A stretch of 64,000 nt of DNA, taken from the NCBI RefSeq assembly GCF_000003815.2, contig NC_049980.1, forward strand, positions 411,794-475,793, written 5' to 3'. Below, one piece after another: positions 31,168 through 43,400 of this stretch (the first letter of the stretch is position 1; each line of letters starts with the position of its first letter). Below the pieces are notes generated by a model. The model worked only from the letters and a program-made list of their open reading frames with translations. It was not told where the DNA came from and ran no database searches. Both the position numbers and the translations under genes were made by a program. Source of the DNA: Branchiostoma floridae (Eukaryota > Chordata > Leptocardii > Amphioxiformes > Branchiostomatidae).

Positions 31168-32413
31168 AGGTCCCCTCTCACTTGACGTGGGGCACGCTTG
31201 CGGCATTGCTGCGTTCGAAAACGCAGATGTACCCCCACGGAACCTAGAGGTGCCCCCACGAAACCTAGAGGTGCCGCAAGCAAACCTAGAAGTGCCGGTT
31301 GCAAGCGCGACGTTTTTTAAAAAGTTTAAAAATAACGCAAGTGGCAAGATGCCCCAACAGTGCCCCAATAATGCTCCCACAGTGCCACCACCACACCCCA
31401 AACAGTATCAAGGATATATTTTGCCTATTTTACACCAAGAATAAAACCAAAAGTAAACATCCTTTTATCACCGAAAAGCTAGTTTAGATGCATTTCTAAT
31501 ACTTAACAGCGGTTTTCGATCCAGTTACAGCATTGCGAATTCCACAAAACTTACCTTGTATCCGTATTCAGAGTTAACTTGAAAATACATCTTTTGATTT
31601 ATTCAATAGAAAGTAGGTCAGTATTTTATACTTGAAAACAAAAAAATTAAGTAACTGGTTTATCGATCAACCTACGGATGTAGAGAAAAAAATTATCGTA
31701 CAACGTTCAAAAAGAAATTATTTATGTTAGATGATAACGTTTGTTTTTGAGTTTGCGTTATAACGTTACAAGCAGTGTAATAATTGCTGGTAGCCTGCCG
31801 CCGATAAAATACAAAATTGCAGTCATTCGGACCCTTGGGCCATATTTTTCTCACTTTTTACAAATATGATAGACTTAGACATCATCGATAGGCTGGCAAG
31901 CCATCCGCCGACAATGAAAATACTCCGCGTCATACAAAAAAAAGTATGAAATATCAAGCATTTTCATTTTAAAAAATTGCAAAATTGGTGATTATACATC
32001 AAGTAGCTTAATAAACATATAAATATACATCATTACACATAGCGTTACATGGTGCAAAACGTACACGTCGAGTCAAATCTGGTATATGGTTCATGTCCGT
32101 TCATTCGGGTCATTTCTTTTACTGTAAAAGTTTTTCAAGGTTATCTGTAGCATATGTATCATATAGTTCATTATCATAAGGGAAATCTTTTCAATATAAA
32201 TCTCATTTTGGGCATTCTCATCATTTTCCGGTGATTTTTCATAAATTGACAACGTTGCAATTGTCAATAACATGTTCATTTAGTCTAGAAACGCAACAGT
32301 GCCGCACGTCAGTGTGAGTGCAAGACAAAATCGGCGAAATTAACACAACAGTACCGCAGTGAACGAACGCAGCAATGCCGCAAGCGTGCCCCACGTCCAG
32401 TGAGAGGGGACCT
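31168..32413. mobile_element. PIF/Harbinger-like element, 1.25 kb, upstream of the + GPCR
   Basis: Long inverted ends (AGGTCCCCTCTCACTTGACG on the left, its near-complement on the right, then GGGGCACGCTTGCGGCAT) are flanked by TAA duplications (31165-31167, 32414-32416). The inverted paralogous arm keeps the unoccupied site at about 7535-7537. Three 21-bp units near 31226-31290 code for V-P-P-R-N-L-E if read. No transposase. Confidence 0.85.
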
Positions 32414-33246
32414 TAAGATACAGGATCCTGGAAACGCGTCATACGCAAAACGAGGTTTATGTTTAATCTACCTGATCATCATCATAACAGCAATATAATG
32501 TTCTACTTTCCGTGTCATTTCGGCAAGATGAAAAGCGGTCACATCTGGAGAAAAGCCAGTCTAATCTATACAATCTTGGTTCCCCACTGTGACGATTCCA
32601 TCATGGACTAACATCAAACATGTTTTATAATCTCTCCTAGCAACGAATGTGTTACAATAGTATCAAAATAGCGCAATTTGTCCGTCTCATTTTCTTTGGT
32701 GTTTCACGCATTTGCGTCATTAATCGCTTAGGCTTATCCTCTGATGTGTATTGAGTCTCTGCAGTGGGCATAGAGATTGTGGTAGAGATTAATGAGAAGG
32801 AAGAAAAGGCTCTCGGCCAGCAGTTTCAGTTTTCATTGCAAGGCTACTACTGTCAGGTGGTATGGGAAGATTTTAGGATAGATTGAAGAGATTTTGGTAG
32901 TCAAGAAGAGCTTGTCACCGATTCTCCGGACTAGGATGTGCTCATTTGAGGTCTAAACGTATTGACCTCGCTTCTTACTCTTTGTCCTCGACCAAGAGGG
33001 GAGCTTAAGACGGGCATGTGTTGACTGTTTTGGAGTTAACTACTGCCTGAGCGTCTCTCATCAGAGTGTTTTGGAAAGGAGACGGACAAGAGCAGCGGTT
33101 ACCCCTCCACGGCCATTTTCTTCTATCCAATGCAACCTCCAGACCACCTCATTTACAGACTTGGCAAGACAACAGGCATTCGACCAAGCTGTCATTGTTA
33201 TTGTTATATACAGGGTTGTTGCAACTGCGTGAACATCTAACGAAAA

Positions 33247-34383
33247 ATGGAGACAAATCTCAGCGCTACCCTCAACGGGTCGGCTCTAGCCGCTCCTCCT
33301 AACACCACGGGACGATGCTTCGAATGGTTTGCGGAAAACGGCCTGAGTGAGAACGTGACATTCGGGACTGTGGTGAAGATCTGCGGGAACTCTTCGGGCT
33401 GGGGTCCGTTTGCCTTTCCCGGCAGGGAAGTCTTGACGATTTTCTCAAGTTTTCTTTGTGTCCTTCTCAACGGCCTCGTTGTCTTCGGCGTTGCTAAGTT
33501 ACAGCAAAACAAACCGCTGTACTACTTGATCGCAAATCTTGCAGTAACCGATATCATGACCAACATTGTAGGCAATGTCATGCTCGAGCTTACGGAAACT
33601 GTGACGTACCGAATGTTTATTGTCTTTATAGTCACGGTACTGCACTTCCCCGTGATCCTATCTCTGACCGGGCTGGTACTTCTGTCCGTGGACCGGTATG
33701 TTTCCGTCCAGCACCCCATTTTCTACCACGGCACCGTGGGCAGCGGGCACGTACTGGTGGCGGTGGCAGGAGCTTGGGTGTCCGCCGCTCTGCTCTGCTT
33801 CTCCCCGATGATGGGATGGAACTGTAAAGGGACGAACACCAGCAACGATAGGTGCTTCCTCGGCGCTGTAGAGGGGAGCTTCATCGTGTTCATGACGGTT
33901 CTGTGTGCGGCAGGGGTTGTCGTGGTGGTGTTCACGAACGCCCGTGTCTTCGTGACGCTCAGGCGACGGCTGAACATAGCTGCGAACGGGAACCATCAAC
34001 AGCATGTCGGGTGCGTCCATATGAACCAGCAGCACATCATCTCCGCACAGAAAAAGGCAAGAAGCGTTCTCGTCATTATAGTCGTATTCCTTATCACCTG
34101 GCTTCTGTTTCTGTGGTGGCAAGTGACAGTACTGGTCTCCATCTACAATAGCTGGGAAAGTTTGGTCAGCATAGGCATCAATTTGCAGTTTCGGTTCGTG
34201 TTTCTTGTCGTCTTGTGGTTGTCTCCCATCGTGAATCCTCTCGTGTACGCCTTCCGATTGCCGGCGCTGAGGAGGGTGGTGTGGAACAGTCTCATGAACG
34301 GAGCGGTCCGTCTCTGGCGACGTCTCGTCCCGCCACAACAGGTACATCCCGCCGCTATACAGATGCCAGCCGTTGATGTTTAA
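33247..34383 (+). CDS. class A GPCR, paralogue of the receptor at 5641-6768, intronless
   Basis: A 378-residue receptor with the same landmarks as its inverted paralogue: N-terminal Asn-linked glycosylation sequons, LAVTD, DRYVSV, MGWNC with a paired Cys in loop 2, ITWLLFLWW in TM6 in place of CWxP, and NPLVYAFR in TM7. From TM1 to loop 2 the two proteins differ at only a handful of positions, while the first ~65 residues are clearly diverged. The C-terminus here runs on past IQM into PAVDV and a stop; that tail is the likely ancestral end. It finishes in V-D-V, which could serve as a class II PDZ ligand (inference). Start chosen at 33247 because it is the first Met and aligns with Met7 of the paralogue. 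The upstream DNA is also shared with the paralogue but is interrupted by a PIF-like element at 31168-32413. Confidence 0.92.
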   Translation: METNLSATLNGSALAAPPNTTGRCFEWFAENGLSENVTFGTVVKICGNSSGWGPFAFPGREVLTIFSSFLCVLLNGLVVFGVAKLQQNKPLYYLIANLAVTDIMTNIVGNVMLELTETVTYRMFIVFIVTVLHFPVILSLTGLVLLSVDRYVSVQHPIFYHGTVGSGHVLVAVAGAWVSAALLCFSPMMGWNCKGTNTSNDRCFLGAVEGSFIVFMTVLCAAGVVVVVFTNARVFVTLRRRLNIAANGNHQQHVGCVHMNQQHIISAQKKARSVLVIIVVFLITWLLFLWWQVTVLVSIYNSWESLVSIGINLQFRFVFLVVLWLSPIVNPLVYAFRLPALRRVVWNSLMNGAVRLWRRLVPPQQVHPAAIQMPAVDV

Positions 34384-34619
34384 CTTAAAGTATAGACAGT
34401 TTGTGACAATTACGTTGATCTAAGCGTTTCGGCTGATCCAAGAAAAAGAAATCTATTGTAGCCCTTAGATGACAACAAAATACACAAAAAGTAAGAGCAT
34501 TCGTTCTTTATCTCCGGAATTCGAGTTGTATGTTGTGCGTTGTAGCTAGGTTTAGTATATTTCGAACTCCGCAGTGCCGCACAAGTACCCAAAGTGCAGT
34601 GAGATACCACCTTTAGCGG

Positions 34620-37250
34620 TCGGGGGTGAATTACTTGAAGCTTATAGTTAGTTTTATTTTGCTAGTGTCTGTTATATAATGCCAAACTGTAAACGGTGTC
34701 AGTTGACATCAATACGACAGTAATTGCTTCAGTTGTGACCACTGGAGTGTAAGGTTAAGGAACACTTAAAACGGGAGGAGCCTACTGTTTTCGATAACAG
34801 ACCGCATCAGAATTTCCAACTGTTGCTGCAACTGTTTATTTTGCGTAAATATTTTTTTCAACATTAAATAGCCAGGCCTATATGGTTTGGTAAGTATAAT
34901 TATATTGTATTGAGACATTAGACAATTGTATTTCTAGTGTCAGAAGCAAAGTGTAACATGATAAACATTGAGATTTTATTGTATGATAACCTTTAATTTC
35001 ACACAAAGCGTTTGTAATGTTGGTAATGTAAAATGTACAAACCGTCTTAACGATCTTCAGTTTTCGATATTGCCAATTTGTGGTGCAGTAGACGTTTTTT
35101 TACCTTCCAAAACACATTCTGTGTGATCTTTTAGTTGTTAGCACCGTCTTCTATTCGAATAGCGTGTATGGCGGCCTTGAAAAGGTGTCTTCTGAAAAGA
35201 AACAACTGTTCCGCCATATCTTCTACTGTATTTTGTACCTTGATATTAAATATACATAAATAAATGCGATCACTCTGTTGCCTTACTGTGACCAAAATTT
35301 GATTTGTGTTAACACTGACTTCATATGCAATATCATGCAAAGGTGTAAACAAACATGAGTAAAGAAAGCATCAAAACACACAGGAGTACGTTCACTGCGG
35401 CACTCTTATGTTATTTTCACAGATTTTTTATTATTTACCTGCTTTAAAAAAAACAGGAAATGTTTTTGGTAGGGATCACGATTTGGAGTGTGTGATTCCG
35501 GACCGATACTTTAGGACCTCTGGATGGATTGCGATCATGTTTGCTGTGGGGTTAGATATTGTAAGCCATTGTGCATTAGAAGTTTGCTGCAGTTTTGTCG
35601 TTCGTTTGAAAAAAAAATTACACCCCTTTTTAACAGTAGATTGGTCCCAATAACTGATAACTGAATACTATCTAGAGCAAGCCAGCTGGGCAACTAGGCA
35701 CCCCTATCACCACTGTGTGCGGGGTGAATCACTACATACACATTAGGGATATAACGCCGATGGCTGCACAGATCCACAACTAGTAGAAAGAGTAACTGTG
35801 ACCATCCCTGTGTGAAATGAACCATGCATTTATATACACATTAGAGATATGTGCCAGGTGTAGGTGTAACAATAGGAAATGAAAAGGAAATGGTGAGGTC
35901 ATTACAAAGGTGTGGTTTTGGACCTCAAATTTTACCATAGGTAGGTATAAAAGAACAATGGTGGAATAATTTTCACAAACATCAAACCATGTCAACCCCA
36001 CAACACACCATACGCACCATCACAATACAAAATATTTCATGCAGGTTTGAGTTTCAGACTCTTGTTTCAAGTGATTTTGATATTGCGCAATACGTAAAAG
36101 TATGACTTAGCAGACAACAAACTACACAAATGTAAGAAAATTCATTCTTTATTACTGAAATTCGTTGAGCCATTCGGATCTATTAACCCCGCTAACCGTT
36201 GCCCAAAGTGCAGGGAGATACCACCTTAACTGTGTACTTCAAACTTTCTCTGTACGTGTTGGCTGCGCCTTTAATCCCTGAAAACGCTATAGTGTCTGCT
36301 ATGCAGGCCATACCCTGCTTGAAGGGGCATTCCACTCCACACGGGAGTGTTATTTTCCGATAGATATTACTTTTAGGAAGTAATAAATGCATTCTTCTTC
36401 ACATTATACGATAAAGTACCCAGTTGCTCCACTTGCCTCAAAAGCATAAAGTCTTCTACTAAACTCCCAAGGTACCCTCTAATTGAATTAATCCTTTGGC
36501 TAAATACAATGCAAAACTTTTAGAAAAGGTTACAAATCTAATTTCAGGATCGCTAAAAAATCTCGTTTTGTTATGTGTTCTTTGCAATCTTATGAGCAAT
36601 GTGCTTTCTCGGTGTACTTAGCGATCCTCATTAATTCCGAAAATATGCACGATAAACAAAGTGTCTATGCGTATAAGGAATGCATGGGTAGGGTCTGCAT
36701 GGGTTTAGTGAGTGTCATATTGTTTTACAGAACAAACATCGCGCAATTCATCCCAAGGTGAATTCAACAAATTTCGTCTGGTTATGTATTCATTGACACA
36801 TTATCTATTGGAAAACACCACCCCCTTCTGGAGTGGAATGCCCCTTTAGTAGTACACAAGCCAAAAAAAAAAAGGACAACAATATGATAGAAATGATTAT
36901 ATATGTATTTCTTCTTTTAACCAGTAGGACACTTGTCTGAAAATCAGTGACCGGGAACTTTCATTAGTGTTTTCGTGTCTTAAAAAAGTTTAAAACATCA
37001 AAATTTCAAAAATGTTGTCTTAACTTTTGTTTACATATAGCTTGCCTCTTTAAACTGTATAACTGCGCTCTTGAGATAACTCGAGCGTTCGAACTGTTAA
37101 ACACCAAAATCTGAAAATGTTTTGACACAGTCAGTTTGTACATATCAACGCATAAATGTTCAATTTATATACCTCTTTAGCTTCTATGACTTACTGAACA
37201 GTCATTGGCTAATTTTTTAGACGCCACACTTATTATTCACACATTCTGGT
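34620..37250. other. intergenic stretch between + GPCR and C2 gene
   Basis: AT-rich, with a partial MITE at 36060-36232. No gene supported. Confidence 0.5.
36060..36232. mobile_element. partial short PIF-like MITE (a similar piece at 34440-34617)
   Basis: Only one end is kept: AAAGTGCAGGGAGATACCACC here and AAAGTGCAGTGAGATACCACC at 34597-34617, preceded by interior text (TTCATTCTTTATTACTGAA). Confidence 0.6.
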
Positions 37251-37336
37251 GGTGATTGGCTACGCATTTGATGTTAATACTCCTCCAGAAGTTCTTTTAA
37301 TCGTTGGTTGTCTCAAACATTGATTGACCGGGCGTT

Positions 37337-37470
37337 GGACGTCATTGAATCACTCCTGTAGATCGTGCCATACGTTTATTGGTTGTCAAGGTACTAAATT
37401 TGTGATTGGTTGTGCGCGCGTGACGTCACTCGGCCTCCATAAGGTCGTGCCAGACGTTGATTGGCTTTCC
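37337..37470 (-). repeat. degenerate duplication spanning the stop codon of the C2-domain gene
   Basis: The segment 37421-37470, holding the last codons and TGA, resembles 37337-37387 (84 bp apart). GTCGTGCCAGACGTTGATTGG and ATCGTGCCATACGTTTATTGG are the best-matching parts, about 21 of 26 positions. A still weaker copy may lie at 37278-37312. Confidence 0.5.
37375..37380 (-). promoter_or_regulatory. poly(A) signal candidate of the C2-domain gene
   Basis: Reverse complement reads AATAAA about 45 bases beyond the TGA at 37426-37428. It lies inside a degenerate repeat of the stop-codon region. Confidence 0.4.
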
Positions 37471-40400
37471 CCGATGACGTACCGCCCTCCGAACGTGCTG
37501 CAGTTCGCTCTCCTCGGTAGCCATCGCCCCGAGCCGAACCTGTCCGATCACTCCGTCGGCAAGTATTCGGGCGTGATCGTAAACAGTCACGATGAAGCTG
37601 CAGTCCGCGAAGACGTCGGATGGAAACTGGAAACTGAAGGCCTCCTTGAAGACAGGGTCGCACGTCTTGCGCTGGATCTTGGTATGTCTCGTGTCGTCTT
37701 CGGCGCCATCAGGTCCGTGCATGACGATCTTTACATAAGAGTCTGAAAAGAATAAATGAAAAAATTTAGTCGAATAAGTTTTCGCTGAGCTAAGTGAATG
37801 GTACAAAAAGACATAAATTAGATACATTGCTAAAAGTACCGTGGTCTAGCATATGAGCTTGGCTTCATTTTGCTTATATGTAAAGGTGAAATAGTAAGAT
37901 TAGTTAGCTATAGTTGATTTGGTCAAAGCGCATCATTAATATTTTCAGTGGTATATAGTTAGAATGCAAGCTAGAACGTTTAACAAAAAAGACAACATAT
38001 AACGTCAAAAGATTGAAATTATATGCAGATGAAGTAAGCAAATTGTCAACCGGCACCGATTTCTTCTTTAAATATCTTACAATGAAAATTCGCGTGCCTT
38101 TGCTTCAAAGGGTCCAGTAATAGAAATGAAATACGTTGCCTATGAAGACAGTCTTTTTTTTTTCTTTACAAAACATTAGGATTATATAAACGTTTGTTGA
38201 AATCAGCTAAGCTCGTGAAAGCCTGTCTCCTTGGAGTCTCATCTGGCGGGCGTACATCACACACAGTCCGTGTGTGCTCTTTCTAACCCCAATTACTTCC
38301 CATGGAACCTCGGGGGAGGTTGCGTTAAGCTGCACTCGGAGGGATCGTCACATAATGTGACATTTTGTCTATTTCGAAATGTAATCGTTGCCAAAATATC
38401 TATCAACCATCCACTAATACATCCCTGTACCCATCCGTTCCTCAATTGATCCATCCTTCCTTAAATCTATTCATCCATTCCTCCGTTCGTCCATCAATCC
38501 ATCCACCCGTCCGTTCATCCATCCATCCGTTGATCCATCATCCTTCCTTTAGTCAATTTGTCAACTCTTCTGTTCGTCCATCCATCCATCCATCCGCCCG
38601 TCCGTTCATCTATCCATCCGTTGATCCATCCTTCCTTATTCAGTCTATTCATCCATTCTTCTGTCCGTCCATCCATCCATCCATCCATCCATCCATCCAT
38701 CCATCCATCCATCTATCCATCCATCCATCCACCCGTCCATCCATCCATCCATCCCATCCATCCATCTATCCATCCCACCACCACGGATACCATCATGCTG
38801 CAGCTCTTGTTCGATAACACATGGACAAGCTCAACATCCCAAGGACCTGTAAAAACAAACACACATATCAATAACGGATACTTATGGGTTATGCGTATTT
38901 TTATTTGCTTCAAGACAGACATGAACAATGTGGAACTCGCGAGAACTGAGACTAGTACATTCTCCATGACGAAGATGTGCTGGTAGACATCGAAAATTTG
39001 AGAGGTATGTACTGTAACTTTACAAAACAGTCATTGATTGAAGAAAATTGTTGTAACCCCATGAACAATGTGGTATTGTACTAAAGTTTCTATCTTATTG
39101 TATACCATAATGCATTCGTTCAGTCATTTAATGAACCTTTACTCTTCCTTACGTCTTTTTATAATAAAGGAAACTTTTCCCACCCTCCATTCGTTTTCGC
39201 ATGCTTGCATTAGTTTTGGGATGCACAGGAAGTGTTATCCATTCAGTCGAATTCGTACGTCCTAAGGAAAAACAGGAGTTGCTAAAATGTTACGTTGCTA
39301 CCTACGTAAAAAGTGCCACCTGGCGTTATTATCTCGCAATGCATCTTAAGACTAAAGTGCCACATTGCACTTTCGTCGGGTAAATCTGACAGGGATTAGC
39401 TTTAAGCCATCACACATCCATTGCATTTGTACAAAGGTCTAACGTGTGTTAGCATTTGCCATTTCATCAAACATGGGGCCGACACTTTTCAAAGCATCTT
39501 ACCGAGGGCTTTGGCTGTGCTTAGCTTTGATATTGAGATTGTCCATCAATGTCATATAAGCGAAAGTACGAACGAAGTCTGGTGCGAACGGTGTATGTTT
39601 CAAATTCCTTATCTTGAAATACGTTTTGCATGTTTGAAAGTCATATCATGGCACGGACCGGGTTTATAAATCCCCACATTATTTATCTACATTAGATCTT
39701 GGTATGTTTCATTATTATTTAATATAATTATATCAGGCAACACTTGAGATGTCTTACTTAGGCCACAGCAAGTAAATTTATGTATGGCATCAGCGCGCGC
39801 ATTACTTTTCGCCTGATTTCAGAAAAAAATTCTCATGCAGGGATGGTCAACATGACGATAAAGTTCCAAAATGAGCAGATGAATGTGTTGTAGCACAATA
39901 ATTGTACTTGTAGAAGTGACACTTGCGAGGTACCCGAGATTGTAGCTGCAGAAATGAAACTTATTGGATAGTTGAAAAAGTGACACCAATATGGAAGCCA
40001 TGAGTGTGGTCACCAACTTTGTTGGTGATGCCAGTCTACCACACTAGTGTCACTTTTACCACACCAGTACATGTCTTAAATACAGGAATAAATGCCTTGT
40101 TGGTTCTGATACCATGTTTTGTCCCTTTATTTCTTTTTACAACAGTCATCACAACCTAATGGTGACTATTTTTGATCATGTAGCCATCTTGTTTTATTCA
40201 CCCATCTTGTTTTTTTCGCCATGTTGCACTTTTTTTGCAATCTGCAGAGAATGTCATCCATAAAATTTACTTCAAAAAAAATTATGGCGATTCGCCAAAC
40301 CCTTCTTGAGATATTCTCATTCAAACTCATGATAAAACGGCTCTTTCAGCACCAAAAAGCCGCTTGAGGGCCCAATCTACACCACTTGCCCTCTGCCCTA

Positions 40401-43400
40401 AGAGCTACCTAATACTCATAAATAAAGACAACAGCACATCACGAACTCGAAATACTAAAACCGTTAGTCCCGCTGCAGTACCATAACAAGCCGCTGGGCT
40501 CCCAAAGTCTAATGATGTCAAGTTCTCATCAAGACCGACGCACAAGTAAAGGAAATAACCAAAATGAGTAGACGCGAACTATGAACCCTAAACATTCACT
40601 CTACCACATGTTTCGAAACTAATTGGCGAAGGTAATATTAGAATCCATTCAGAAATACATTTATAAGCAAACACAAGGAACGTTTGAAATCATCCCTGAC
40701 AGCAGCTGGCTCACTAGTCGAGACACTTATCCATAGCCTGATGGAACACAGATGTACCTGGTATAACAAATACACGCTGTTAGGCTCTCAATATAAATGT
40801 GGCAAGCCGCAAGCATTGCTTACACATATCAAGGCCATGTTGACTCTTAAAATGGATGACATCACTTTTCAAATTTCTTCCGTTTTGAAAAAGAAAATAA
40901 CTTGTTTTCGATCGTACTGTACATCGAAAAAAAGCAGCGGATTAATGAAGGAATATTTCAGAACGGACACTGATTTCATAAAATATAAAAATCAATTTGA
41001 TAGGGGGGAAGAATAAGAATAAATGATCTATCGTTCGGTATACCGTGTGTTTACTTTTGTTTATTTGTTCAAGCTTTCTGACCATTTGGATTTTTTGTAC
41101 TATGAAGGCAATTACCTAGTACCTTTTTGGCACGTTTGTTTTTCGTAAGATTGGATGCTCAGTGTTTTAGGTTCCCGAAGGATGTCATCCAGCATAGCGT
41201 AACGTATAGGGGAACCACAAGAGAGAAAAACAACGTTTAAATAGCATGCAATTTATTGTAAGATGAGTCTTCACAATCCCGTTCACGTTTTTAGAACACG
41301 TTAATTTGTTCACGAGGGATTTGTTAGTAATCCCTGGCAGCTGAGATGGCATCCTTAGTAGCTCAGTGGATACCACGGTGTGAAACACACTATGAATATC
41401 CATTACTGGGGCCACAGCAAATAAATTGTCTTGATGACATCCTCTGTAGTCTAGAAATTTCATGCAAGAGGGGTGACAAAAACAAGACGGATGAAACCAT
41501 AGCAACATATCTTGATTAGAAAGCAAGTGGATCCAATGGACGGCATCCTCTACAGATCCCACATTTAAGAAAAAAAATTCAACCTTAAGGATCCTTTGCA
41601 TACGTAGAGAAATAAAAAAATGTCAGAACCAGCTGTCACATGAATTTAGTATAAAAACCGGAAGATTCCCCAAAATTCCTATTTGATAAAGGTTTTCTTT
41701 CATTTTGTCCAGAGCTAATTGAGGACGAATTTAGTTCCAAATATTTTGATATATAAGTACGTAACCACACACAAGACTGCCATCTTATACACAAGGGACT
41801 TGTAGAGAAAGTTAATAATAACATGTGACAGACCCTGCATGATCTATGTAAGAAAATATAAAATGACGTTAAAAGTTTCTCCAACGTTATCACTATTATT
41901 TAATGCTGAACGTTTGAAAAAAAAAGATGGGAATCAAAAAGATATAAGATCGATCGGTAAAAAACTAACATGAATATTAACTATCTACGCACCATGATAT
42001 TTTAACAAGAATTAAAGCAATAAAAGATGGTATCACGGCCCAAAAAAGTCAAGTAACTACCGATATGCCAAAATAGGATCTTGATATATAGCACAAACAT
42101 AGTTAACCCCTGTTGGAGGTGAATCTCTTCTTCCCAAAGGTAACGAACTATCTCAATCACCAAGTCGTCAAGAAGAAAGCGGCGAGGCTTTGGCGAGGCA
42201 AATCCCATAACCCGAATCTCCAGGGTTGGAGGCGCTGATGACAGACTTACTACCGGGATCCTGATCCCTTTTAAGTACATCCAGTCATTCCTAACCCCTT
42301 CACCTTCGCAATGACTGTCATCAATCACTCCGCGTTCTGTCACGGTGAATTCTAGAGAGTGCATTTACGTCGGGCAATGTTTTGTTAAAGGTGCATCGTG
42401 TATATCAAGTCCGAACATGGTCCGTATGGATTTCTTTTATACGTTAGCACATACAATTCATACCTAATTGGGAATATTAATAGTATTGTGAACGTTTTAA
42501 GAACGCGTACTGAGTTGTACTGTACGCATGCTTGAGTACCTAGACTACGCATGATACTTATGGTGCACTCTCACTGCAATTGCGTCAAGATTGCGTCACT
42601 ACGGGGTTCGAAAGATATTTAACGAATTTCAGAGATAAAGAACGAATTTTCTTAATTTTTGTGTATTTTGTCGTTTTCTTAGTCACGCTTTTATGTATTA
42701 AGCAATCTACAAATTGTAAAATATCGGAGAAGAGAACAAAGCACTGACGCAAGTGCAGTGAGGGTGCACCTTTAGTATGTAGTAACACAATAGGGAGTGA
42801 CAAAGCTCTATAGACCAAGTCTGTAGGCGCAAATATTTCATTAGACGAAAGATATCAGCAACGATAAAACTGTCCCGTCTGACTTATATGATAGCCTCTA
42901 GGATTGTAGAGCTTTCTTAAAGAAAGTCACTACACGTTTGAAACGATAATGATACGCCTATGAACTTCAAAGGGTTTGAGCCTGCCCTTAGTGCTGAATT
43001 CCTCGGAGTGGTTATGACTCTAAAAGCGTTGGTTTTATGTGACAAGTTAAAGGTAACGTAAGCAATATAAGCCCAAGTAAGCGTTGTAGAAGTTCAAACA
43101 TCTATTATTAGTAGTATTACTGAATTCTTTTGGGCAATTTTCTAAGTGATAAGATGATACCTTTATTCCTTTATTAGGACACCCTTCAGCCCGTAGGGCT
43201 AGTCTTCCAGGGTTCGAACAGATACACCACAAACGTACATGTAAATATATATATATATATACATAACAGATAAAAACATTCACAATCATAAAAAAAAACT
43301 ATCAACTTGAGAATACATGATGGTAGATTGTCGTTTTAAATCGTGAAATGTTGGGCAGGGATCTTTTGATGTGTGTCGGTAGGACATTCCATAGACTGAT

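Noticed and set aside
31043-31444. 133-codon frame with VPPRNLE repeats
   Set aside because: Lies across the left end of a PIF-like element; the repeat is three 21-bp units, no gene evidence.
33658-34347. Long minus-strand frame opposite the plus GPCR
   Set aside because: Same type of shadow as in the paralogue.
38365-38986. Frames rich in HPSI or WMDG
   Set aside because: ATCC microsatellite.
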